From: Sitta carolinensis
Taxonomy: Eukaryota; Chordata; Aves; Passeriformes; Sittidae
DNA: 64,000 nucleotides
Assembly (NCBI GenBank): GCA_032173965.1
Contig: JAVUNC010000005.1
Location: 43,262,501-43,326,500, forward strand
Reading direction: 5' to 3'
A model generated the notes under the pieces. That model saw only the letters and a program-made list of their open reading frames with translations. It was not told the DNA's origin and did not search any database. Position 1 is the first letter of the stretch. Each line of letters begins with the position of its first letter. Shown in pieces: positions 61,101-64,000 of this stretch. The translations under genes were made by a program, and so were the position numbers.

Positions 61101-63991
61101 TAGGAGATAAAGGGTGCTTACAGGAGGCCAGTTTATCTCACCTAGCCCTGTGATGCAGGTTGCTCCCACCCAGCTGGTGGATGAGGGAAGAACTTTCTGT
61201 AGCCCCTGTGAAGAAACAAAATCCTAACATGTGTTTCCTTATTATCAAAATCAGAAGGGACTTGTGCATCTCACTGGGGTAGCCTCTCTCTCAGCAAAAC
61301 TGAGGTTGTCTCTTCCCAGATGTTGTGTTCAAACCTGACCTCAGCCCACCTGCACTTAGTACTCTTAGAGACTTAAACAACTGCAATCATCTCATCTTGT
61401 CCTCCTTTCAAAGGAACCATAATTGCTGCCAGCTTACCCTAGCAGCAGATAGGATGCTGTAGCTTAGTGGCCCAAGCTACAGGTTGGCACTAGGGAGGTG
61501 CACAAGGTCTGTGCATTTCCCAGAGGTTTCCCCCACACTGCAGGCAGGAAAGGATGACACTGACTCTGCTTGCTTGGCATCCTAGATGCACCTTACTGCA
61601 CAGCCCAGAGCCCATCAGAACTCAGACACTGTGTGTTTCATTAATGGCTGTTTGCTCTTTGCTTTTGTTGTTTAGATGTGGACTACTCAGATGAACATTG
61701 TCATTTGGTGAGTTGAATAATTTCACTGCTAAGTGGTAGGTTTAATACTGAGCTGTATTTGGATCTGTGTAATCTCTCTAATCTCTTCATGACAGATTTT
61801 ACCAGACTCAGAAGCAAACAAAGATGTGAAGGGAACAGGTCACAAAGGAAAGCAAAAATTCAAAGTGAAAGAAATGTATCTCACAAAACTTCTGTCAACC
61901 AAGGTAAACTTTAAAGGCTTTATTTTGGGGGAGGGCTGGTGTTGGCTTGGCTAGTTTAGCATAACAGAAACACAAAAAAAACAGAAATTGTGCGGACTTC
62001 CTATGTGTAAATCAAATGTTAAATGAAAAGGTGGCATATAAAAATTACTGTGCTAACTATGGGTTATGACCATTTGCAAAGACGGACATATTTCAGGTTT
62101 TCTAATACTAGAGTTCTAAAATTGTTTGATTATACATAGTATCTCCTCAGTAAGCACAACCTTTTTCTCAAGTTAAAGAAAAAAGCTTGTTATTTAGCTT
62201 ATGTAAAGTGAGTTTTACCACAGAGTTCCACAGAGTGAGAATGAACCCCTCTGGAATGACAGCTTTTGGTCAACAATCTCCTCACTCTGTTCTAGTGTTT
62301 GCCCAACTTAGAGACAACTTCTGAAGACTGAGTTTCACAAGATACTGCCCATGAAATGAAATAATCTGTTAGGGTTTCAGATTAGGCGTTCAAAATGACT
62401 AGATTAATTTTTAAAGCAAGGTCCTTAGGATTTATAATACAACTACCTAATTTATACAATGTGCATTGTTTAGGAGTAAGTTGTACTCACTCCCTCTGGT
62501 AGCATCATTTTGTTGCTGACTCACTCAAAATGGTTGGAAAATTCTTTGCAACAGCATATTGCATATAATACTATGGGTATGGTGCCCAACACTGAGAACT
62601 GTGCAAGAGGCCTAAAGGGATGATGATTATAGCATTCTTGCATTTAAAAGTCTACGAATCATTATTTAATTAGGTTGTTGATAGTATCTAGAAGTAATTT
62701 GGGACAGTCCCCAGAGTGAGTGTGAAGACTGGTCATTTCTCATTACCTGTGAAAATTAACATGAGCCCTCAGGAAATGCTGGAGTAAACCAGAAATATTT
62801 TATGGTGGAAGACTGAGGTACAGAAGAAAAGATCAAGCTTTTAGAAACGGTCCTTTTAAAGGGCTTTAAATTAATCATCTCTTTCTCCAAAGTAGGACAC
62901 TGTCCTGAACAGCAGAGCTCTAATATCCTTTGCTGTGAAATTCCTCTCGTGATAGGCTGTGCACTAAAGGAAATTGCATCTCACCATCTCTCTGCTCCCC
63001 TCTTTCCCATACACACACACAGACACAATTGCACAGTTTACCACATGAAATGAACTGGCCAGTATTCATCAAGGCCCTGGGATTGCTTAAATCCTTCTTG
63101 TTGAGAGAAGATTGGGCTGAACTGAGCTTCAGAACAGATGCGAAGAAAAAAAGCACAAAACAGTGTTTTGCTTTGTTTGCCTCTACTTATGAATACTCGT
63201 TGTGGTTGTCAGTGAGTCCAGCAGCAACCAAACCCTTCCTCTAGTGAGCCAAATATCTTCACTTTTTTATCAGAAATACCGTTTTCAGTTCTTCTCTCTA
63301 ATATTAGTGTCTTATAGCACCCAAAGCTGTTATCCTAGAATTAGATCAAGTGCCAGAGCCACTTGGCTGTGAAGTGTTGATGAGCACGTGTTGAGCATGT
63401 GTCACAGATGGCACCTGAAAGACTAGTGCCCTAGGAAACTGGCTAAACTGCTTTTCTTCACCTCCCTCTTAATTCCAGTTACAAATTTCAAATGCTTTTA
63501 GCAACAGTGGCAACAGTATCACAAGAGTTGATGTCTTTATTAGTCCAAGTGGTTCTTTCCACCTGTGCTTTATCACAGAATTCAACATGCTTCTCCTTTT
63601 AGCAGAGAACAGGACACGTGTCACATGGAAGGAGCTCATTGTGATGTATTGTAGTTTCATTTTTGTTACTGTCTTGTTTGCCAATAACCTATGGCCTTGA
63701 TGTTTGCCACAAGCATGTTGTAATTTCTGGGTGTGGTTGTCTCAGGGCACACACAGCTCTCTGAGGTAAAAGATCCTATTATTTTCTTGTGTAATAGTTA
63801 CAAAATATTAACTTTGTTACTTTTCAGGTTGCAATTCATTCAGTCGTTGAAAATCTCTTCAGGAGCATTTGGAGTTTACCCAACAATAAAGCACCTGTTG
63901 CCATCAAGTACTTTTTTGACTTTTTGGATGCCCAGGCTGAGAGCAAAAAAATTACTGATCCTGATGTGGTCCACATATGGAAAACCAACAG
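1766..63991 (+). CDS. PLXNC1: Plexin-C1 gene, coding span of exons 1-27 (3' end outside window)
   Basis: Single-pass receptor for semaphorin 7A in the family's established biology; its cytoplasmic GAP domain acts on Rap/Ras-type GTPases and an inserted domain binds Rho GTPases. Twenty-seven exons were joined by eye. All have AG acceptors and GT donors, phases match throughout, and the frame stays open for 4034 nt (1344 codons plus 2 nt). Order of parts: signal peptide, Sema, PSI1, IPT and degenerate PSI2, further IPT, transmembrane helix at residues about 875-896, split GAP domain with RBD insert. The assignment to C1 rather than A, B or D plexins rests on recalled similarity to mammalian plexin-C1, e.g. 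YGTVVLNHIVLFLGTDDGQL, RKQSQQLELLE and EDWLLWQV, and on the short ectodomain. Roughly 150 C-terminal residues are missing because the window ends. Exon 8 is the only uncertain exon. Confidence 0.96.
2714..12331 (+). other. Intron 1 (9.6 kb)
   Basis: Begins with GTAAGT and ends with a CTGATTCTCAG acceptor. It contains the CR1-type remnant on the minus strand at about 7400-8130. The remaining sequence shows only short open frames with no family resemblance and no further repeat I can name. The 8300-9350 part may be further old retroelement sequence, but no motif supports it. Confidence 0.85.
7400..8130 (-). mobile_element. Ancient CR1-type LINE fragment (3' UTR plus reverse-transcriptase remnant)
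   Basis: Read on the minus strand, about 7700-7745 gives VTEKSQHKFTKDKSC, which matches the SQHGFTKGKSC region of CR1 reverse transcriptases. Around 7930-8000 it gives DGICRKMLRD, matching the canonical DGxHPRVLREL block. Both are in the expected order. The 7410-7580 segment resembles the antisense of a CR1 3' region (tract with GATGGGGACT...CACAACCTCTCTGG). About 1 kb of the normal element between these parts is missing, and stops and indels are frequent, so the copy is old and dead. Confidence 0.75.
12332..12454 (+). CDS. PLXNC1: PLXNC1 exon 2: Sema domain (residues 317-357)
   Basis: The acceptor is TTCTCAG, the donor GTAAGC, and the exon is 123 nt with both phases 0. It encodes the highly characteristic VYGTVVLNHIVLFLGTDDGQ, a Sema blade shared with mammalian plexin-C1. 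This is one of the strongest single identifiers of the gene in the window. Confidence 0.96.
12455..13769 (+). other. Intron 2
   Basis: GTAAGC...TTTTAG. A (GTTT)4 run lies at 12779-12795. Short open frames are present, but none resembles a protein I know. Confidence 0.85.
13770..13904 (+). CDS. PLXNC1: PLXNC1 exon 3: Sema domain (residues 358-402)
   Basis: 135 nt, phase 0 to 0, donor GTAAGT. It carries SNCPEVLYEIEEETSIFPKL and then DPVNNNYIYLSSANK, a late Sema blade. The NCPEV/YEI pattern is conserved in mammalian plexin-C1. Confidence 0.95.
13905..15908 (+). other. Intron 3
   Basis: GTAAGT...TTTCAG. No repeat family, RNA gene or additional exon was recognised. The sequence is AT-rich with short open frames only. 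Confidence 0.85.
15909..16009 (+). CDS. PLXNC1: PLXNC1 exon 4: end of Sema and start of PSI1 (residues 403-436)
   Basis: 101 nt, phase 0 to 2. It encodes VRRIPVANCGRFASEQEC and then LSAKDPYCGWCSFNQ, the diagnostic plexin-semaphorin-integrin signature DPYCGWC. The donor is GTATCT, weaker than most here. The usual second PSI cysteine, which in the family sits between the first Cys and the xEC, is replaced: the segment reads NCGRFASEQEC. Confidence 0.95.
16860..17450 (-). mobile_element. Ancient CR1/L3-type LINE fragment
   Basis: On the minus strand 17443 down to about 17385 reads TSGIPQKSIL, a stop, then TLQLKILITG. This aligns with the reverse-transcriptase block TSGVPQGSxLGPxLFNIFIND. Sequence from about 16930 to 17340 resembles the antisense of the downstream coding part and 3' region shared by amniote CR1/L3 elements (CAGCATCACATTGATGGACC, AGGTTATCCAAATT). 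Stops and indels show long decay. Boundaries are approximate. Confidence 0.65.
18805..18838. repeat. Perfect 12-nt inverted repeat with 10-nt loop
   Basis: CATACCTTATAC at 18805-18816 is the exact reverse complement of GTATAAGGTATG at 18827-18838. It lies deep in intron 4, with no neighbouring signal that suggests a function. Confidence 0.8.
21168..21282 (+). CDS. PLXNC1: PLXNC1 exon 5: end of PSI1 and linker (residues 436-474)
   Basis: 115 nt, phase 2 to 0, donor GTATGT. It encodes CTLKENCTHSNSINGWYNIS and then HAPDKDLKILLSFPAKYQ. The sixth and seventh PSI1 positions are the Cys of CTLKENC. In mammals the eighth cysteine lies 10 residues after the conserved Trp; here that position is Asp (DKDLKI). 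Two N-glycosylation sequons (NCT, NIS) are present. Confidence 0.93.
21283..22265 (+). other. Intron 5
   Basis: GTATGT...TTATAG. AT-rich, with no repeat or other feature recognised. Confidence 0.85.
22266..22410 (+). CDS. PLXNC1: PLXNC1 exon 6: first IPT-like segment (residues 475-523)
   Basis: 145 nt, phase 0 to 1, donor GTATGT. It encodes VVVTANVSKILTFCMIKIV, then a diverged middle and the SSCFCNLTTLMIADN end. The spacing of TFCMIK and SCFCNL fits the SKCMVK / TCTCSI pattern of mammalian plexin-C1 as recalled. Identity is otherwise low, so this is among the fastest-changing parts of the ectodomain. Confidence 0.82.
22411..25677 (+). other. Intron 6 (3.3 kb)
   Basis: GTATGT...TTCCAG. No element, RNA or extra exon was recognised; only short unrelated open frames are present. 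Confidence 0.85.
25678..25747 (+). CDS. PLXNC1: PLXNC1 exon 7: IPT-like strand segment (residues 523-546)
   Basis: 70 nt, phase 1 to 2, acceptor TTTCCAG, donor GTAAGA. It encodes CLVLEASLSSSSWNITQTFQ followed by LKK. The SWN(I/L)xxxF core matches the end of the first IPT repeat before PSI2 in mammals. In mammals a Cys-rich PSI2 begins immediately after this point; here the next readable peptide lacks its start. Confidence 0.85.
25748..26291 (+). other. Intron 7
   Basis: GTAAGA...TTTTTCAG. It holds a short TG run near 25789-25802 and an 18-base poly-T at 25831-25848. No intact PSI domain exon was found on reading the three forward frames. Confidence 0.7.
25831..25848. repeat. Poly-T tract (18 nt)
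   Basis: Uninterrupted run of T within intron 7, a site where length variation or polymerase slippage is likely. Confidence 0.9.
26292..26367 (+). CDS. PLXNC1: PLXNC1 exon 8 (tentative): degenerate second PSI domain (residues 546-571)
   Basis: The acceptor is good (pyrimidine-rich TATTTTTCAG). In the inherited phase the peptide is LFVESWQSKHSCLLHGLTLY then DKWLL. It aligns in order with the mammalian PSI2 core: CVET..W, then C(I/L)HPFTACD against CLLHGLTLYD. The front Cys cluster and the GCAWC motif are missing. The donor placed at 26368 is the weak GTATTT, chosen because it restores phase 0 for exon 9. An exon of length 1 mod 3 is required between exons 7 and 9, which supports something here. 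It could instead be a decayed remnant, with the real exon elsewhere or altered. Confidence 0.45.
26368..27283 (+). other. Intron 8
   Basis: Begins, on the tentative model, with GTATTT and ends in TTTTCCAG. A Cys-containing reading around 26770-26840 was examined as a substitute PSI exon but lacks the GxxWC core. Nothing else was recognised. Confidence 0.6.
27284..27337 (+). CDS. PLXNC1: PLXNC1 exon 9: post-PSI2 linker (residues 572-589)
   Basis: 54 nt, phase 0 to 0, with a strong polypyrimidine tract before TTCCAG and donor GTTAGT. It encodes DDCSAAASKGITTVQKTE, corresponding to the EQCPVAVEKTSGG linker of the mammalian protein as recalled. The single Cys would be the last PSI2 cysteine. Frame choice is forced by exon 10, which starts in phase 0. 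Confidence 0.8.
27338..31657 (+). other. Intron 9 (4.3 kb)
   Basis: GTTAGT...CTAATAG. The middle (about 28950-30600) is noticeably more GC-rich than the other introns and holds the long inverted repeat at 29966-30099. Short open frames across it show no family resemblance. Confidence 0.8.
29966..30099. repeat. Long hairpin with perfect 18-nt arms
   Basis: GGGAGCCCTGAAGCACCA at 29966-29983 is the exact reverse complement of TGGTGCTTCAGGGCTCCC at 30082-30099, separated by 98 nt. Sequence just inside the arms also shows partial complementarity (ACCCCC-containing left side against GGGGGTTCTACTG on the right), so a longer imperfect stem is possible. It could be a small inverted-repeat element or a transcribed hairpin. 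No family was recognised. Confidence 0.8.
31658..31797 (+). CDS. PLXNC1: PLXNC1 exon 10: IPT domain start (residues 590-636)
   Basis: 140 nt, phase 0 to 2, donor GTGAGT. It encodes HISIQSIEPLWISTLGKSEI, then TVKGENFTRASGIKLILTG, a typical IPT/TIG beginning (SIEP, GxxFTRAS) closely matching mammalian plexin-C1. An NFT sequon is present. Confidence 0.95.
31798..32829 (+). other. Intron 10
   Basis: GTGAGT...TTCTCCAG. It contains a purine-rich GA tract at about 32390-32498. Nothing else was recognised. Confidence 0.85.
32390..32498 (+). repeat. Purine-rich (GA/GAAA) low-complexity tract
   Basis: A stretch of almost pure A and G on the + strand, rich in GAAA, GAGA and AAGA. Such polypurine tracts are common simple-sequence DNA. 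The charged open frame across it (KERKKKKKE-type) is a by-product. Confidence 0.85.
32830..33009 (+). CDS. PLXNC1: PLXNC1 exon 11: IPT domain (residues 636-696)
   Basis: 180 nt, phase 2 to 2, donor GTAAGT. It carries IKVRNVLNDTQMTFALPPTR and, later, HYVSLPSCSKITPNTSWIS. The VLNDTxM.F.LP block and the Pro-x-Cys before TSWIS match plexin-C1 IPT sequence. NDT and NTS sequons are present. Confidence 0.95.
33010..34288 (+). other. Intron 11
   Basis: GTAAGT...TTTTGCAG. No repeat family or additional exon was recognised. Confidence 0.85.
34289..34376 (+). CDS. PLXNC1: PLXNC1 exon 12: IPT domain start (residues 696-725)
   Basis: 88 nt, phase 2 to 0, donor GTAAGT. It encodes GGRKITTTGRNFNVVDSVII followed by SDDQRSNLT. 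The SGGxxIT..GRNFxV(V/I)D signature is the canonical plexin IPT beginning. Confidence 0.95.
34377..35279 (+). other. Intron 12
   Basis: GTAAGT...TTTCTAG. Nothing was recognised. Confidence 0.85.
35280..35486 (+). CDS. PLXNC1: PLXNC1 exon 13: IPT domain (residues 726-794)
   Basis: 207 nt, phase 0 to 0, donor GTAAGT. It includes YHYLTPSL, VDMMLKVDTTFIPC, LHYHPDPVFINYQLHTELDP and LELKIY. The Y.xDP.F pattern (YHPDPVF) closes a plexin IPT repeat. The exon-end Tyr leads directly into KENDNLNIS of exon 14 across a 113-nt intron. Confidence 0.93.
35600..35791 (+). CDS. PLXNC1: PLXNC1 exon 14: last extracellular segment (residues 795-858)
   Basis: 192 nt, phase 0 to 0, acceptor ACTCTAG, donor GTAAGT. 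It begins KENDNLNISKTEVEVYL and later contains FSVQNITKKPDRSTILCKFK. KENDN.NIS and NIT(R/K)..D.(T/S)TILCK match mammalian plexin-C1. N-glycosylation sequons are NIS and NIT. Confidence 0.95.
35792..39179 (+). other. Intron 14 (3.4 kb)
   Basis: GTAAGT...TCTTCAG. It contains a decayed LINE reverse-transcriptase fragment at about 37390-37680. Nothing else was identified with confidence. Confidence 0.85.
37390..37680 (+). mobile_element. Ancient CR1-type LINE reverse-transcriptase fragment
   Basis: Two reverse-transcriptase blocks occur in the right order on the + strand. At 37427-37476 MYLE is followed, after a frameshift, by FSKLFNMV (canonical VYLDFSKAFDTV). At about 37551-37645 the reading is IFFNLTTDLN, then ALVTLADDIKLRG (canonical LFNIFINDLD...SKFADDTKLGG). 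The spacing between the blocks is shorter than normal, so internal sequence is deleted. The copy is frame-broken and inactive. Confidence 0.7.
39180..39279 (+). CDS. PLXNC1: PLXNC1 exon 15: juxtamembrane and transmembrane helix (residues 859-892)
   Basis: 100 nt, phase 0 to 1, donor GTAAGT. The RVKLGN-like start (VKLGNFEHEVKP) is followed by a hydrophobic helix, IYLYVLILLPIVVGVII, which continues as VAFIV into exon 16. This gives a single transmembrane segment at residues about 875-896, with the positive cluster RYKSK just inside the membrane. Confidence 0.95.
39280..40303 (+). other. Intron 15
   Basis: GTAAGT...TTCTTAG. It contains a short hairpin at 39836-39874. Nothing else was recognised. 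Confidence 0.85.
39836..39874. repeat. Small AT-rich hairpin
   Basis: TGCTTCCTTTTTTTAAAA is followed, after a short loop, by TTTTAAAAAGGAAGCA, its near-perfect reverse complement (two extra T in the left arm). No function is evident. Confidence 0.7.
40304..40405 (+). CDS. PLXNC1: PLXNC1 exon 16: end of membrane helix and juxtamembrane coil (residues 892-926)
   Basis: 102 nt, phase 1 to 1, donor GTACGT. It encodes AFIVTRYKSKELTRKQSQQL, then ELLEYEIRKEIRE. The KSKEL.RKQSQQLELLE sequence is near-invariant in plexin-C1 and forms the helical coil leading into the GAP domain, as known for plexin cytoplasmic regions. Confidence 0.96.
40406..40757 (+). other. Intron 16
   Basis: GTACGT...TTTTCAG, 352 nt. 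Nothing was recognised. Confidence 0.9.
40758..40861 (+). CDS. PLXNC1: PLXNC1 exon 17: start of the GAP domain (residues 926-960)
   Basis: 104 nt, phase 1 to 0, donor GTAAAT. It encodes GFAELQMDELDVVDSFG and TVPFLDYKHFALRTFFPE. The GFAELQMD and P.LDYK.FA.R.FFPE blocks are shared by all plexin cytoplasmic domains. Confidence 0.97.
41240..41263. repeat. Two tandem copies of a 12-mer
   Basis: GCTAGCTAACAT occurs twice in direct succession. It is too short to suggest more than local slippage. Confidence 0.85.
43134..43193. repeat. GT-dinucleotide microsatellite
   Basis: About 60 nt of (GT)n with a single GTTGTTG interruption near 43167-43172. It lies some 140 nt upstream of the CR1 copy and is likely to be length-polymorphic. 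Confidence 0.95.
43331..43943 (+). mobile_element. CR1 LINE, 5'-truncated copy with intact 3' end
   Basis: The sequence follows the avian chicken-repeat-1 3' portion. CTGGGCTGCATTAAAAAGAA and the CTGAGGGAGG..GATTCTCC stretch encode the ORF2 tail, read as ITTRLREAILLLCP with ETPPG. The 3' UTR then has GAGACCCTGGAACAGGTTG, CTAGATTGGATGGGG and CTAGATGATCATTAAGGTCC, ending in the family's terminal GATTCTGT-type unit. Compared with the recalled consensus it has internal deletions and many substitutions, so it is of intermediate age. It cannot be autonomous because the upstream ORFs are absent. Confidence 0.92.
44591..44632 (+). CDS. PLXNC1: PLXNC1 exon 18: GAP domain (residues 961-974)
   Basis: A 42-nt exon, phase 0 to 0, donor GTAAGC, encoding SGGFASIFSEEMPQ. 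It corresponds to the SGGFTHIF segment that follows FFPE in mammalian plexin-C1. The small size and symmetric phase would allow skipping without frameshift. Confidence 0.95.
44633..45117 (+). other. Intron 18
   Basis: GTAAGC...ATTCCAG. Nothing was recognised. Confidence 0.9.
45118..45242 (+). CDS. PLXNC1: PLXNC1 exon 19: GAP domain helices (residues 975-1016)
   Basis: 125 nt, phase 0 to 2, donor GTATAG. It encodes LHALICNKNFLVTLIHTLEK and then QKNFSVKD. L..L..NK.FL...IHTLE.QK.FS.KDR is the plexin GAP-fold hallmark. Confidence 0.97.
45243..45787 (+). other. Intron 19
   Basis: GTATAG...TCCACAG. Nothing was recognised. Confidence 0.9.
45788..45986 (+). CDS. PLXNC1: PLXNC1 exon 20: GAP domain with first catalytic-arginine motif (residues 1016-1082)
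   Basis: 199 nt, phase 2 to 0, donor GTACGA. It encodes CLFASFLTIALQTKLVYLT, ILEVLTRDLMEQ and LLLRRTESVVEKLLTNWMSV. The LRRTE motif (Arg 1059 and 1060) carries the first arginine finger known from plexin and RasGAP structures. It is intact here, which argues for a working GAP domain. The second arginine motif lies past the window end. Confidence 0.97.
45987..47368 (+). other. Intron 20
   Basis: GTACGA...TCCTAG. Nothing was recognised. Confidence 0.88.
47369..47515 (+). CDS. PLXNC1: PLXNC1 exon 21: GAP to RBD transition (residues 1083-1131)
   Basis: 147 nt, phase 0 to 0, donor GTATGT. It encodes ETIGEPFYLLVTTLNQRINK, GPVDAITCKALYTLNEDWLL and WQVSEFKTV. GEPF..L......I.KGPVD..T.KA.YTLNE.WLL is conserved in plexins and leads into the Rho-GTPase-binding insert. 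Confidence 0.97.
51100..51114 (+). repeat. Poly-A run (15 nt)
   Basis: Simple A-run in intron 21. No attached retroelement was recognised upstream, so it is probably plain low complexity. Confidence 0.9.
53708..53728 (+). repeat. Poly-A run (21 nt)
   Basis: Simple A-run in intron 21, long enough to be length-variable. The sequence upstream does not read as a processed gene copy. Confidence 0.9.
54929..55106 (+). CDS. PLXNC1: PLXNC1 exon 22: Rho-binding domain (residues 1132-1191)
   Basis: 178 nt, phase 0 to 1, donor GTAAGA. It encodes TVNIIFEKIPENESGDACQT, then VNVLDCDTIGQAKEK and NGFLYGLQLDEIGL. V.VLDCDTI.Q.KEK is the ubiquitin-like RBD strand-helix core that binds Rac/Rnd-type GTPases in plexins. 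Confidence 0.97.
55107..56286 (+). other. Intron 22
   Basis: GTAAGA...CTGCAG. It has an ATGT tetranucleotide run at 55359-55374 and a short CTTC run at 55507-55522. Nothing else was recognised. Confidence 0.85.
55359..55374. repeat. (ATGT)4 short tandem repeat
   Basis: Four perfect ATGT units following an AT-rich TATATA stretch. Minor simple repeat. Confidence 0.9.
56287..56390 (+). CDS. PLXNC1: PLXNC1 exon 23: Rho-binding domain (residues 1191-1225)
   Basis: 104 nt, phase 1 to 0, donor GTAAGC. It encodes LVSEEQQRELLDIDGSSEVM and EDGIRKLNTIGHYE. LLDID.SS...EDG..KLNT..HY matches the plexin RBD second half. Confidence 0.97.
56391..60603 (+). other. Intron 23 (4.2 kb)
   Basis: GTAAGC...TTTCAG. 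It contains a 19-base T run at 59117-59135. No element or gene was recognised. Confidence 0.85.
59117..59135. repeat. Poly-T tract (19 nt)
   Basis: Uninterrupted T run within intron 23. No adjoining retroelement was identified on either strand. Confidence 0.9.
60604..60658 (+). CDS. PLXNC1: PLXNC1 exon 24: RBD end (residues 1226-1244)
   Basis: 55 nt, phase 0 to 1, with donor GTAACA, weaker than average. It encodes ISNGATIKVFKKKANTRS, corresponding to ISNGSTIKVFKK of the mammalian protein. Confidence 0.94.
60659..61675 (+). other. Intron 24
   Basis: GTAACA...TGTTTAG. Nothing was recognised. Confidence 0.88.
61676..61707 (+). CDS. PLXNC1: PLXNC1 exon 25: 32-nt exon before the GAP resumes (residues 1244-1254)
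   Basis: 32 nt, phase 1 to 0, donor GTGAGT. It encodes DVDYSDEHCHL, matching DVEYSDDHCHLILPD in mammals. The following intron is only 88 nt. Skipping this exon would break the frame. Confidence 0.94.
61796..61903 (+). CDS. PLXNC1: PLXNC1 exon 26: return to the GAP fold (residues 1255-1290)
   Basis: 108 nt, phase 0 to 0, acceptor TGACAG, donor GTAAAC. It encodes ILPDSEANKDVKGTGHKGKQ, then KFKVKEMYLTKLLSTK. K.K.KFKVKEMYLTKLLSTK is a plexin hallmark marking re-entry into the GAP domain. Confidence 0.97.
61904..63827 (+). other. Intron 26
   Basis: GTAAAC...TTTTCAG. No identifiable element was found. A short ACAC run lies near 63011-63022. Confidence 0.85.
63828..63991 (+). CDS. PLXNC1: PLXNC1 exon 27: GAP domain (residues 1291-1345), last exon in window
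   Basis: 164 nt, phase 0 to 2, donor GTATGC at 63992. It encodes VAIHSVVENLFRSIWSLPNN, IKYFFDFLDAQAESK and DPDVVHIWKTN. The (Y)FFDFLD.QA and D.DV.HIWKTN blocks are universal in plexins. In the family the next exon begins LPLRFWVN with the second catalytic arginine; it is outside the window. Confidence 0.97.
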
Positions 63992-64000
63992 GTATGCCCA

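Overview
The window is vertebrate, almost certainly avian, genomic DNA carrying most of one protein-coding gene on the + strand: PLXNC1 (plexin-C1), a semaphorin receptor. The bird call rests on a 3' CR1 LINE copy at about 43331-43943, three much older CR1-type fragments, and compact introns (27 coding exons in 62 kb). The species cannot be named from sequence alone.

Layout: 1 to about 990 is upstream flank with nothing recognisable. About 990-2700 is a CpG island holding the promoter, a short upstream ORF with a strong start context (1697-1732) and the large first coding exon (1766-2713). From there 26 more coding exons run to 63991. They were located by reading the protein through splice sites with consistent phase. 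Every boundary is AG/GT, and the assembled frame stays open for 1344 codons plus two bases. The last roughly 150 residues, including the C-terminal half of the GAP domain, lie beyond the right edge.

Protein order: signal peptide and Sema domain (exons 1-4), PSI1 (exons 4-5), IPT-type segments and a second PSI position (exons 5-9), further IPT domains (exons 10-14), one transmembrane helix (exon 15), juxtamembrane helix (exons 16-17), N-terminal GAP half with an Arg-Arg-Thr-Glu motif (exons 17-21), Rho-GTPase-binding-domain insert (exons 21-25), then the resumed GAP fold (exons 26-27).

The most interesting signal is in the ectodomain. PSI1 lacks the second and eighth cysteines, which normally pair with each other. 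The second PSI domain is reduced to a short, poorly conserved exon 8 with a weak donor and almost no PSI cysteines, yet an exon of that phase is needed to keep the frame. A stronger donor inside exon 8 would give a truncated, possibly secreted, ectodomain. The intracellular part looks well conserved. Introns otherwise hold old LINE fragments, simple repeats and one long hairpin (29966-30099).
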